Shown piece after piece: positions 48,300-58,882 of a stretch of 64,000 nucleotides of DNA (position 1 is its first letter; every line of letters starts with the position of its first letter). Under the pieces are notes generated by a model. It did not search any database. It saw only the letters and a program-made list of their open reading frames with translations, and had not been told where the DNA came from. The stretch is taken from the NCBI GenBank assembly GCA_963082975.1, contig OY720344.1, positions 80,588,053 to 80,652,052 of the forward strand, in the 5' to 3' direction. Source of the stretch: Labia minor. Taxonomy: Eukaryota > Arthropoda > Insecta > Dermaptera > Spongiphoridae. The position numbers were made by a program, and so were the translations under genes.

Positions 48300-48375
48300 T
48301 TAATCTATCGATCTCTGTGACATCTCGAAACTTCTTAGCCACAGCAACCACATTTCTCCATAATAAATTCCTCCC
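48300..48375 (-). pseudogene. RTE-like LINE 3' end fragment
   Basis: The minus strand reads LWRNVVAVAKKFRDV and ends CACAGAGATCGATAG, matching the end of the relic at 28310-28375. Confidence 0.55.
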
Positions 48376-48473
48376 TTGCTCCCCTCATTGACTGCCCAAT
48401 GATATTATTTAAATAATTGTATTAATTTTTCTTTAATAAATTATCTCGTTTCAAAATCTCAAGAACAGATTCC

Positions 48474-48645
48474 TCCACCCTCCAGGATCAAAATTGAGAA
48501 GCTACTTGATAAAAGCCTCCGATCAAGAAAATCAAGATTTAGATTGAAGAGCCCGTTCTACGGATCAAAGAACACCTTTATTCCGTTTAGGCGGCAACTG
48601 ACTTGATAAGCGTTGTCCTTTCGTAGGATGTACAAAAGTCAGGGG
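48474..48645 (+). repeat. SINE family V, copy lacking the tRNA-like head
   Basis: It matches the body of 29857-30131: GGATCAAAATTGAGAAGCTA, CCTCCGATCAAGAAAATCA, CCCGTTCTACGGATCA, AAGCGTTGTCCTT, ending TACAAAAGTCAGGGG. The 5' part is missing. Confidence 0.65.
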
Positions 48646-50064
48646 TTTTTTTATATATATGTATATATATATTTCATATAGCATATGGCTTTCATTGGAT
48701 AATTCTTGAATAATTAACACGAACAATGAATCAGAGGGAAAATCCATTCCTCATGCAAAAATTATAAAACATTTCCAATATTACATAATGAAGAAATATA
48801 AAAGAAAAATTTTCATTAAAAAACTAATCTTTTCAATGTAATTAATAATATGCTTGAAAATCAAAACTTTCAATGGTACTCTTAGTTTCATAAATAGTTA
48901 TTTCCTATAATTAATAATTAATGGAGATCATCAATGGAAATATTATTCTCAATATTTTCTTCAAAAATTTATATATAAATCAAAGATTATCAATGTTTAT
49001 ATTTCCTCTTATAAATTGACCTTTATTGATAATAGTAATAGGTTTATTACAATATATATTAGAATATAGGTTTATTACATATTCGATATATTTAATATTA
49101 AGATCAATAGTAATTTGAATATATTTATTTAGTTCAAAAAACAAATTTTATTGATATAATAAATATTTCAAATAGAAAAATTTTCATAGACTAAAACTAG
49201 AAACCTAGTAAATTTTAAATTGACTTTCATATAGAATATTTTTTTTTATAAAAATTATTTATAATAAACAAGTTCTCTAACTATAAAGATTTTAATAAAG
49301 TTATAAATGATATATTTCAAATACATTTTCTATTTAAATTACAAAAAAAAATTTTCTTAATATTATTCTTGTGGTTTTTAAAAATATAGAGTAGATTTTT
49401 TTAGTTTTAGTTTCTATTTTTCTTTTGTGATTTATTTACCTTGTAGATATATTTGTTTAATATTACGTGAGGATAAATAATCCTCCTTAAATGTCTTAAT
49501 AGGCTATAAAAGGAGAGTAGTATAAATAAATAAAATAAATGAATGACTTTTAAGAATATATTAAAAATTACTATAAAGTGTTTATTGCATGTATAATACG
49601 TAGGCTCTAATAACTTTGTATATAAAATATATATAATAATTCTCTGGTTGCTGTAGAAATTCAATTAGCAACCTGGTTTCAATTTCATATTTATCCTAAC
49701 CACTCCAGTTCACTAGATCACCATGTAACAGTGAGCTGGTACAGTTGAGTACTTATTTTAAAATATAAAAGTTTAAAAAAATTATTTAATTTGAATTTAA
49801 AAAGTAACCATTAAATTACATTTACTTAATTACTAATAATATTTAATTACTTAATTATAACAAATAATAAATAGATATAATAAATAAAGGGAATAAAGAA
49901 AAGAGAGATAAATTAAATTGAATTATTTTGAATAAAAAAAATGAATGATAAATTTAAATTAATAAAAAAATATAAATAAATAATTATAATAAAATTTAAT
50001 AATCATAGAAATAATAATAAATAAATTTATAATTGAAAGTATATTTTTTTTGTTTTATTCGAAA
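48646..50064. other. AT-rich stretch, nothing certain
   Basis: A TA microsatellite lies at about 48650-48672. Near 49680-49745 the minus strand has faint tRNA-like boxes, not strong enough to call. Confidence 0.4.
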
Positions 50065-51232
50065 CTAGCTGCTCAGAGCTCCTTCGTCGCTCTTCGCATC
50101 TAGACGGGGGCTCCGCCCCCTGTACCCCCCCGAGTGTCCCTATTCTGAGCTATAACCATCTAACTCCTAACCTGTCCTATCTCTCTCACGTTCCTTCCTA
50201 CATTGTCCACCCTGTTCACAATTGGTCTTCCACACAGACGTTTTCCAAACGAACTCCCCACCAATATATTTTTCCTCTCCCATTCTAGCCATGTGCCCTG
50301 CCGATCCCAGCCTTCTCTATTTTATGACCTATATCTAGAGATGCATAGAGGTCATGCAATTCTTTGTTATGCAGTCTCCGCTATTCCCCGGTGTCCTCAT
50401 CTTTCTTTGGCCCATAAATGCTGGGAAGAATCCTATTCTCAAATACTCTGAATCTATTCTCATCTCCCAAGGTTATAGACCATGCCTCCCACCCATATAA
50501 TACAATTAATAATTTAATAATTTTGATCCCCTTTGATAATAATTTCCAGATTGCAACCTCGATTTAAATTCTTTGCAAATATTATTCTCTCTGATACTAA
50601 TTATTTTGTCTTATCACTATTAATTTCAAACCCCATCAATTTTCCTGCCTCGATTAATTTTTTTATGCTACTTTAAATGTTATTAATTTATTAAAAAAAA
50701 AATCAGAGTAAACAAAATAAAAATAAAATATAAAATTAGCATAACACTAAACTACTATAAAAATAATATTAAAAAATATATTATATATTAAAATCTTACG
50801 TGAAAATCCAATTATGAGATCAAATTTTCTTAATTAAAATAATTTACTCACATAATCTTAAAAATTAATAGTATTAAATTATAGCCGTAATGTGAATGTT
50901 TTCAAAGTAAATATCAATAGATATAAAAAGATTTTTATGTGCACATTGCTCAGATTTTAAATTACCGCCAAATTATCGCCATCAGCGCCTCTATTGACAT
51001 ATTTTTGTTCTACATAATTTCCACTACCCGCCTATAATATATTCTTTATAATTTTTTTAAAATTTTTCTAATTCAAAAATCGAAAATCGGGCTTCGAGGT
51101 CTGGTGGCCAGCCCCTTTGTGCTTCCGTGTAAAAAATTCCAGGTCCCTGCGTGCGATAGTTTTTGCTGGAGAGCTCGGTCAAACAAACAGACAGACAAAC
51201 AGACACATTACACTTGCTTTTATTATTATAGA
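50065..51232 (-). mobile_element. Non-autonomous Helitron carrying a LINE fragment, copy 2
   Basis: This is the inverted counterpart of 38480-39646 (1168 against 1167 bp). On the minus strand it begins TCTATAATAATAAAAGC (51232), contains the same RTE-like segment, the GGGGGCGGAGCCCCC hairpin, and ends CTAG (50065) before T. The two copies differ by small insertions and deletions in their 5' third, for example around 50960-51060. Confidence 0.82.
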
Positions 51233-52123
51233 TAATATAAACTACAAATTAGGTAATTAATTTTTCAATTAAAAATTGGACTGAAAATAAATAAAAAATT
51301 ATAAATATTGAAAAGTAAAAAAACTATTCATCTTAACAAAATAAAATAATATTTTCGTTGATACAAAAAGTGATATTAAATAAATATATATAATACAAGA
51401 AAAATTTATTTACTTTTTAAATAATACTTATGAACATACCTAACTATTATAATAAATATTATTAGTGAATAAGTTTTGGTGATATTATGAATGAAAATAA
51501 ATTTCTATTGATGAATGATGAATTTATTGGAAGAACAGAATGCCATAAGAAATGACTATTAACGTTTTTCAATAAATTATATTTAGAATAATAGTAATAT
51601 CTATATAAAATCTATATGAATATGGGAGACTGGCTCACCTTGGGAAACTGTTCATCACGAGACACCTCTTTTTTGCCCTTAATTTAAATTAAGTTGTGAT
51701 AATGTAGAAAAAGGGTAAAACAATCAATATGTCAAATATAAATAAATGAATTTATAATTGGGCTACTACTTTGAGTAAATGAAAATGTATAAAATTATAT
51801 TTAGAAAAATTATTGTTAATTTCATCAACTATTATATTTGCATCGAATTGTCTAGAAAATATAGTAAAGGACTATATTAACATTTATTTATTCAATTTAA
51901 ATGTTAAGTTATCAATAGATCTATATTTAAGAGAACCCGATTCTTTCATGGTTTATATTAATCATGATTGCAAATAAATAAATAATTAATTTTATTATGT
52001 GAGTATTGTTTAAAACTTAAAATAAATACTTCTTTATAAAGATATTATTATTCAAAAGATTTAATTAAAATAATGGAAAAAAGAACATAAAAAGATCTTA
52101 ATAATAATAATTTTATTCTAATA
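51233..52123. other. AT-rich stretch, nothing recognised
   Basis: No feature recognised. Confidence 0.45.
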
Positions 52124-52196
52124 CTAGCTGCTCTGAGAGCCTTCGGCGCTCTTCACACCTAGACGGGGGCTCCGCCCCCTGTACCCCCGAGTGATA
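52124..52196 (-). repeat. Helitron 3' end, third copy
   Basis: On the minus strand GGGGGCGGAGCCCCC, GTCTAGGTGTGAAGAGC and a terminal CTAG before T match the ends of the two full copies. Similarity stops at about 52196, where the captured LINE begins in the other copies, which gives the size of the shared Helitron 3' terminus. Confidence 0.65.
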
Positions 52197-52329
52197 CATA
52201 GTATTTGGTTGAAAGTCTGTATGTAAAAGGTTTTCATCCATTTTGTTTCAATCAGTATAAGTAGATAAGACATTTATTTGTTTTCTTGTAAAATAAAATC
52301 TTATAAATTAATTATATATTATTATTGTA

Positions 52330-52752
52330 TATGTTATATTTATCTAACTCTGTCTTCAGTTTTCGAAAGTTCTTAGTCGCAGCATCCACATTTCTCTAAG
52401 ATTGTGACCTCATCTTCCTTTGACCTATAAACAATACTAATCTACACAAATACTTTAAATCTACTCTAGTATCCCAGGGTCATCGATACGGTGACCAAAC
52501 ATCCCGTTTTTAGGTGCTCTGTCCCAAAAATGTCTTCGGGACAGCCTATTGTCCCGTTTTTTCAATATTTAGGACATTTCGTACTTTTTTTCAAAATTTT
52601 TTCAATTTAGTTCTAAAAAAAAAGGTAAACCGTTTGTCCCGGTTTGGTGTTTTCGAAATATGGTCACCCTAGTCATCGACCAACATGAAAAATAATTGTT
52701 TTATATATTTCAATTTTGATCCTCTTTGATAATAGTTTTGATGCCCTTTACT
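52330..52752 (-). pseudogene. RTE-like LINE fragment split by a hAT insertion
   Basis: The minus strand retains the VDAATKNF-type 3' end (about 52340-52400), then the segment matching DESRFRVFENRI (near 52450-52480). Beyond the hAT at 52487-52671 it has the ATCAAAACTATTATCAAAGA segment matching 27880-27900. Heavily decayed. Confidence 0.5.
52487..52671. mobile_element. Non-autonomous hAT element (185 bp) with 8-bp target duplication
   Basis: Ends TACGGTGACCA and TAGGGTGACCA (read inward) form the inverted repeat. GTCATCGA flanks it at 52479-52486 and 52672-52679. The interior is non-coding (CCCGTTTT, GGGACA words). Removal rejoins the RTE-like fragment. Confidence 0.87.
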
Positions 52753-52754
52753 GC

Positions 52755-52985
52755 ATAATAACAGGTGTTACCCAGTTCTAATTTTCGTTGGCCCCATCTA
52801 ACTTACTCAGATGAAGCAATCTATTGTAACAGATTTTGGGTAGTCTTTCTGAGGACATCTCAAGCTCTCTACATAACCATGCGATAGCACGCTTCACGAC
52901 AAAAGCTATTAGTTTCGGTCTGCCGAATTCCGCTCGGATGACATAACCCGGAGTGGATTTCTCCAAAATAAAGATGGAAAATCAA
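52755..52985 (-). pseudogene. R1/I-like LINE C-terminal fragment
   Basis: The minus strand reads LEKSTPGYVIRAEFGRPKL, IAWLCRELEMSSERLPKIC and LHLSKLDG. These line up with LEKNTPHYIWQSELGQNS ... EEHRWPKICLREI of the LINE at 45656-46804. It is a related but clearly different family member. Confidence 0.55.
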
Positions 52986-53064
52986 CTTTATAATTATTTT
53001 CTTAATTTAAAATATTAAATTTATATGATGTCACAAATTACATCATCCATACTGAAATTTTCCT

Positions 53065-53692
53065 CTTGCCATTCTTTTTTAATTGATATTGTATTAATTT
53101 TTTTTTTAATATTTAAACATTTTAAAATTTTTTATTTAATTTCAAAATAAAATTAAAAATATTCATCTATAAAGGAAGAATTACAAATAAATTGTTGAAT
53201 AAATTTGATCTAATAATATTAAATAATTATATTATATTAATTAAAATGTTTTTTTAGATTAAATTATAAATAATATAAATAAAAAGAAAAATATAACCTC
53301 CTTTCTTAATTAAAATTTAGACAAATAAAGGTGTCAATATAATTTCAGAATTGATATTATTATGAGTAGTAATCGTTGATCGAAACAGTCTATAAGCTAT
53401 TGCTACTTTGAAAAATATAAAACTGAAGCCATCTAATTATAATAACATATATATCGTATATAAAATAGGATCAAATATTTTATCAAGTAAATTTGAATAT
53501 ATTTTTCATCTTGGAATAAAAATCAAGTTATTTTAGGAAACAAATTTTTGATGGGTCACTTTTAAAAAACCCATTTAACAATTGTAATAAATAATTAAAA
53601 ATTTGTAAAATTTTTAAAGTTTATAATTATAAATTATATAAATTTCTTAGAGTCGAGCGATAGCTCGGTGTGTTCCAGGTACTAATAATTAA
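53065..53692 (+). repeat. Dispersed AT-rich repeat Y, copy 2
   Basis: It starts with CTTGCCATTCTTTTTTAATT and TGATATTGTATTAAT and ends at GTCGAGCGATAGCTCGGTGT followed by GTTCCAGGTACTAATAA. Both ends match 18423-19232; the middle is AT-rich and has drifted. Confidence 0.5.
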
Positions 53693-54704
53693 GATAGATA
53701 AGAATCTCTTACATATAAGTGGAAAATATTTTTGTTTATGGAGATTTCAATTAAAGTTAAATATTTTTATTTTATATTTTTGATTATTTTTACTTTCTTA
53801 TTTTTTTGTTTTTTGTGATTTCAGGTTTCTTTTAGTATTATTTGATAATAATTCGTGTGTGTTTGTTATTGAATTTATTTTATTTAAAATTAAACTGAGG
53901 AGAATAATAATTAGATTTTTTTTAGGAAATAATTGAAAGAACCAGAGATATGCATGCAAGTATTCTCCAAAAATGTATATCTTCTATAGTTAATAATCAA
54001 TTTTGTCCTTGAATATTTTGTGATTGAGACTTACTTTTATTGTAGGTGTAGGGCTCGATAGAAAGCACGTTCTATTAATCGTCAATTTCAATCAATAGAT
54101 CGATTGTCGATTTCACCTCCTAGGGCAGAGGAGCAACGATCATCTCGATCGCAATCGAACATTGAGCCTTTGAAGATGTTTCACGAGGCAAAAATAAAAT
54201 CGCCCACAACATAACAATGCATCGAGTCAACAATGGATTAAAGATTGTCGAGATTGGGGATGCAAGGGATGAGAATATCTTCTCAGGTGCATCGGGCCGG
54301 TGGCGCCTCGTGACTGACTGTTGGATGGGCCGGCGAGCAGAGCGACCTACAGAATCACGCATGCGTTCCTTTTAATCAACCTCCCTCCCTTCTACACATA
54401 CACAACCCGTCCAGGTACCACCCATTTGAGAAACCCCCGCCCCGAAACCTGAAAAGCCTCGAAAGGAAGGGATTCAATTACAAACACTTGAATAGTGGCC
54501 GTTTTGATATCCGCTTAGGAAAATACCAGCTTCCGTTTGAAAATAAATATGATCTTTTATCATTGGAGAAATTGTTCTATGGAAATTGTTCATTAATTTA
54601 TTGAATTATGATTGATTAAACAGAGAAAATATTATATTAATTAAATTAAATATGTGTAAAGGAGATGACAATTAAATATGCATTGTTTTTAATATACATG
54701 GTTA
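53693..54704. other. Intergenic stretch with a GC-rich patch at 54040-54420
   Basis: 54040-54420 is much richer in G+C and CpG than its surroundings, with GGGCCGGTGGCGCC, GGGCCGGCGAGC and an NRF1-like ACGCATGCG at about 54357. A minus-strand open stretch (54362-54120) has no known family. It may be the promoter or first exon of a host gene. The rest is A/T-rich. Confidence 0.3.
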
Positions 54705-54712
54705 TTCTAAAT

Positions 54713-54923
54713 CATGCTTCTCTAAAGTGCGGCCCATACTCAAAACACTGTTAAAAACAATGTTTATTGTGAATTAAAATAAGTGAAGTAACTATTAGAC
54801 GTGTCCTTATAGAGAGAGGTGTAGTTAATTTTATTTCCATTTATTGAAAAAATATTTATGTGCGGCCCAGCATATTTTTTTTTTGCAATGTGGCCCTCGA
54901 ATGGTCACAGTTTAGCACCCATG
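54713..54923. mobile_element. hAT-like element A (211 bp), left member of a tandem pair
   Basis: Ends read inward CATGCTTCTCTAAAGTGCGG and CATGGGTGCTAAACTGTG. TTCTAAAT flanks it at 54705-54712 and 54924-54931. GCGGCCC/GTGGCCC subterminal motifs face each other. Non-coding. Confidence 0.75.
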
Positions 54924-54931
54924 TTCTAAAT

Positions 54932-55212
54932 CAGCGGTTGCCAAAGTGGTGGTCCGCGAGAAAATGTCGCTGGTCCGCAGAAAAATGTAGAATATATTTA
55001 CTCATCATGTTAAGTTGTTTTAAGATTCATTAAAACATGATTCAATTCATAACAATACGTGATAAGTTATAAAAACTTATGTGTTTATGTGTTCTTTGAT
55101 CACAATTTTTAATTATAAATATATATAACACTTAAAAAATTCTATTAGTGGTCCGCGGGATTTAAATTATGAATTAACTGGTCCGTGAGGTCAAAAAGTT
55201 TGGCGACCGCTG
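54932..55212. mobile_element. hAT element B (281 bp), right member of a tandem pair
   Basis: Ends read inward CAGCGGTTGCCAAAGTGG and CAGCGGTCGCCAAACTTT. Its left duplication TTCTAAAT (54924-54931) is the right duplication of element A. The right side is TTCTAAAA (55213-55220), one mismatch. GGTCCGCG motifs lie inside both ends. Non-coding. Confidence 0.85.
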
Positions 55213-55704
55213 TTCTAAAATGATAGACCCATTTTTAAAATGTCGAATTTATTAAAGTACAATCCAAAATTAACAATCTTCACACCAATGAAAACAGGAA
55301 GTTAAAATGGTTTCCATTCATTATAAATTTTCAATTTGAAGCATATCTACGCAGTAGCCAAACTCATTTCCCACGACCAAGAATATCTGCTGTTATTGAG
55401 TGCACGACAGCAATGATACGGTTTCGCAGATCTTACAGAGTTGTTGATAGAGGCGGGAAGTAGACAGTTTCCTTAACCCTTAAGAAAAATTCCTATAAGA
55501 AATAGTCTCGTGGATAGTCAGGAGATTTGGGAGAACTCTTCCACTAAGGTGAAAAGTACGAATTTTTAAAAATGTGTTAATCATTATAACTTATAATGTA
55601 TGGAAAACTTTTTAACTTCTTGTTTTCATTGGTGTGAAGATTGTTAATTTTGGATTTGTACTTTAATAAATACGAAATTTTAAAAATGGGTCTATCATTT
55701 AGAA
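55213..55704. mobile_element. Foldback element with arms of about 100 bp
   Basis: TTCTAAAATGATAGACCCAT at 55213 is mirrored by ATGGGTCTATCATTTAGAA ending at 55704. Inverted similarity continues inward through CCAAAATTAACAATCTTCAC and ACCAATGAAAACA to about 55310 and 55610. The centre has a short GC-richer unique part. Both ends abut hAT ends (55212 and 55705). No coding region. Confidence 0.7.
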
Positions 55705-55740
55705 CAGGAATTCTTAAACTGTGGGTCGCGACCATATCAT
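55705..55740 (+). repeat. Isolated hAT-type end
   Basis: CAGGAATTCTTAAACTGTGG followed by GTCGCGACC looks like a hAT terminus and is preceded by ATTTAGAA. No matching right end was found, so this is a truncated element. Confidence 0.45.
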
Positions 55741-56195
55741 TTAAATTATTTAATATATTGTAAAAGTTCTAATTTCAATTAGGTAATATAATTTTAATAT
55801 TATTAGATCATATTAATGGAATATTTTATTTGAAGTAAGATATTCTTTAATTATCATTAAAAAAATAAATACAATATCAATTAAAGAAATAGATTGGTTT
55901 TCAAAAAATTTAAATAAAAATGTATTAAAAGAATAATAATAATATTATGTTTTGATTGAATATTTAATGACAGAACATATTCATTATTCAAATTATTTTT
56001 TCCATAAAGGAGACGTATACAGATCTAATCTTCACCTCAAAAGCCCCTTTATACGCAAATTCAGAAAAATCCTTGCACAATTTTTAAGATAACAAAGATA
56101 TTTGTACATACACATATATAGGTACAATTTGTTTTGTATAATAAGATTAGATAAATAGGTATATACTACTACTATTATTAAGATTATTATAATAT
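55741..56195. other. AT-rich stretch, nothing recognised
   Basis: No feature recognised. Confidence 0.4.
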
Positions 56196-56330
56196 AAAAG
56201 TACCGGGACCCCGAGCCTCGGCTCGGTACTTAAGTTAAAAAAAATGATTCATTATTATTGGATTTGGCTGGTAATATTAATACCTGGGACACCGAGCTCT
56301 CGCTCTACCCTTTAAAAAATATTGATACAC
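56196..56330. repeat. Two hairpin-bearing repeat ends
   Basis: GTACCGGGACCCCGAGCCTC followed by GGCTCGGTAC (about 56201-56231), and ACCTGGGACACCGAGCTCTC followed by GCTCTACC (about 56282-56311), resemble the hairpin ends of repeats Y and U (19194, 53650, 59345). Confidence 0.4.
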
Positions 56331-56773
56331 AATTCTTTAATTATTTATTACAATTATTAAATGTTACACATTTGCATCAATCTGATTAAAATTAATGAAC
56401 TTGTGCTCCTCAATAATACATAAATATATAATATATAGGTACATATATTTTTTTTCTATAGTGTTTTTTTGAAAAACTGTTTAGCGCCCCAAGTGGTTAT
56501 AAAACAAACTAAAGACAAAAAAACGTGCTTTGCAGCTTTTCGGAATTAAAAAAGCAAAATTGGCAGTCGTGGGACTGGCCGACAGAAGTGAAAACTTCTG
56601 CGTAAGAAATTTTAAAACAGACGAAATTCGCGCTATTTCACGAGAAAGATGAATTTCATATGCATGTATATATATATAACTTATATATTATTTTAAACAT
56701 ATATTTTAAACAAATTTGTAACTTATATTTATATATATATAAATACACAACTTTGTTTAAAATATTGCAATAC
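56331..56773. other. AT-rich stretch, nothing recognised
   Basis: Less AT-rich at 56500-56640 but without a gene or repeat signature. Confidence 0.35.
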
Positions 56774-56924
56774 GAACTGTTTTATAATTCTTATCTCTAA
56801 CATAAAATATATATTTATTATGTGAAGTTCATTTCGTATAATTTTGATTATATATGTATATATGAAATGAACTTTACATAATAAATATATATTTATATGT
56901 TAGAGATAATTTATAAAACAGTTC
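56774..56924. repeat. Inverted repeat, arms of about 62 bp (MITE-like)
   Basis: GAACTGTTTTATAA...GTGAAGTTCATTTC (56774-56835) is mirrored by GAAATGAACTTTACATAATA...TTATAAAACAGTTC (56864-56924) with a few mismatches and a 28-base spacer. No target duplication was identified. Confidence 0.65.
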
Positions 56925-57887
56925 TAATGACAATTCAAATTTCGCGCTCTGTTATAAGAAATTTGAAAGCAGATGGTTTCATGGTGTTGGTCACGATCAC
57001 GCGAGTTCTATACTTTTTCCCCATCCCGCAAAAGTGCTCAACGCCGCTAAAGAAGTTTTCACTTCAAAAATTATTTAATATTTGGAAATATATCTGACTT
57101 ATAGAAAAAATGAATATTAATTAAAGAAAGAAATAGTTTTTAAAATATCCTGAATAATATGTAACAATTTTCAAGATAGAAATTTATTACAATATTACAA
57201 TTATTAACTGTTGCATCATTGCATCAATCTGATTAAAATGAATGGAACTTCGGGTACTCAATAATAATAAATAAAATAATATTAATAAATATATTGAATA
57301 ATATTTTATTGAAAAAATATTAAAACTTATAAAACTATCTAAAACTTTATTAATAAAAGAACAATGAATAAATAAATATAGAATAGTAATTTATTAAAAA
57401 GTAAACAATAGATAAAAAGAAAAAAAAATAACAAAATCATTATTTTCATTTTTAAATAACGATTCACCCGGCGAGTTTCGAACCGACGAAATCCACTCGT
57501 TAAAACATCAGTCCAACCGCTGGACTATATGTATTTAGATAAAAAATTGTCATTTTTTTACTGTCTTAGCAGGCAGTATTAAAAATTTTGACGTTTTCCA
57601 TATATAATTTTCAATTAAGAAATTAATAATGAAGCTGTATGTTTCAAGAGATATCATCAATAAAACTTAATTTTTCTTTATAAATACTATATCTAGTGTG
57701 AATTTGAAAAAAATCGTTAGAGCGGTTTTTGAGAACCAATATATATAGATAAATACATATATACAATTTTAGCTAGCATAATAAGATAAGATATAAAATA
57801 ACTATTGTTTGAACAAATTTATTTCATGTTTTTTAACTGTTAACGTTATTCGAGTATTTTGAAAATGTATATTTTTTATCTTTTTAT
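56925..57887. other. AT-rich stretch with a tRNA-like minus-strand segment
   Basis: At 57465-57535 the minus strand has an A-box-like TAGTCCAGCGGTTGG and box B GGTTCGAAACTC. The expected tRNA stems do not pair, so I regard it as a SINE head or tRNA relic. The rest is featureless. Confidence 0.35.
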
Positions 57888-57905
57888 ACTAGCAAAAATT
57901 GTATA

Positions 57906-58882
57906 TGTTACGGTAAATGTACCATCTTGGGAAATGTATACATTTTACGGTATAAGTAAACTGAATATAATGTATATGTACATTTCCCGGCAAATGTGTA
58001 CACCTGCCTTTACGTTTTGGTAAATGTATACTCTTACCTTCGTATTTTAAGGAAAGGTGGAATACAAGTAAATTAAAAATGTTGTTGCAGTAAAAAAAAT
58101 TTTATTATAATAAACATATTACAAAAAGCTTTAATAACGAAAATTATTTTAATTCAAAAATGTGAATGAGAAACAAAACATACTTATTACATATAATATG
58201 ACGTAGCTTATGATCCCAATATTCATAAATACTATTTTCGTCCTAGTTTTTTAGGACCAATACGATGGGAATCAAACAAATAATTATAATATTAACATAC
58301 TTTTTTAATTATAATAGTTAAATTTTATAAAATTATAAAGGAACATATAGAAATTTCATAATGAAGAAAGTGCTATTTATTTTAGCAAGAATTGCTATTG
58401 TGGCTCTTGGAATTACGTAAATTTCCAGCATTTTTACAATTGCATTTTTTTGAGGAACATGTTCCTTTACAGATGCATCTTTTAAAACCTTGGCCACCAG
58501 TAAGGGATTGCATTCCTATAATTTCTCTTACCGATTTCTCAACATCTTGAGGAACATCTTCGTATGATATAAACTTTTGTTCACAAATGGCGAATTCATG
58601 CCTAGAATAAGATTGTTTTAAAATTCCCTGTTTAGTTCCTAATTTATATAAATTTTTATCGTCATCTCTAGACAAAACAACGCAAATCAAATTTTTGGGA
58701 TCCGTTTTACCACGTATGCTCACATTTACCAAAACGACATGGTCATTGTGAATTCAATGTACATTTCCCTCATTTGAAATTGTAAATGTTAGTTGAATGC
58801 ACATTACCCAAATGAGGAGGCTAATGTGCACATTTACCGGAAAATGTGTACATTTGCCACAATATCTACTTTTACCGTAACA
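57906..58882 (-). mobile_element. Ginger2/TDD-like DNA transposon, internally deleted
   Basis: Terminal inverted repeats TGTTACGGTAAA ... TTTACCGTAACA bound 977 bp, flanked by TATA on both sides (57902-57905 and 58883-58886). Each end carries a series of variants of the word GGTAAATGTGTAC (for example GGGAAATGTATAC and GGCAAATGTGTACA). The only coding remnant is an integrase C-terminal tail (58732-58382, minus). TG...CA ends with an integrase-type gene suit Ginger elements, DNA transposons whose integrase resembles that of Gypsy retroelements. Confidence 0.7.
58382..58732 (-). pseudogene. Ginger-type integrase C-terminal tail (KRBA2-like), truncated
   Basis: 116 codons read KNLYKLGTKQGILKQSYSRH, VPQDVEKSVREI and LTGGQGF (77-83), then a Cys-rich end (C86, C88, C92, C97, C99, C116). 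This is how invertebrate KRAB-A-domain-protein-2-like proteins end; these descend from Ginger integrases. In relatives the last part carries two further Cys around a NSRCH-type motif; here it reads RNSKSH, so they are lost. The catalytic core is absent and the open frame starts inside the subterminal repeat, so no functional protein is expected. Confidence 0.65.

Noticed and set aside
54120-54362. 80-codon minus-strand open stretch in the GC-rich patch
   Set aside because: High G+C lowers stop frequency; no conserved motif. It was kept only as part of a possible promoter or first-exon region.
57465-57535. tRNA gene on the minus strand
   Set aside because: A- and B-box-like words are present, but acceptor, anticodon and T stems do not pair; more likely a SINE head or tRNA relic.
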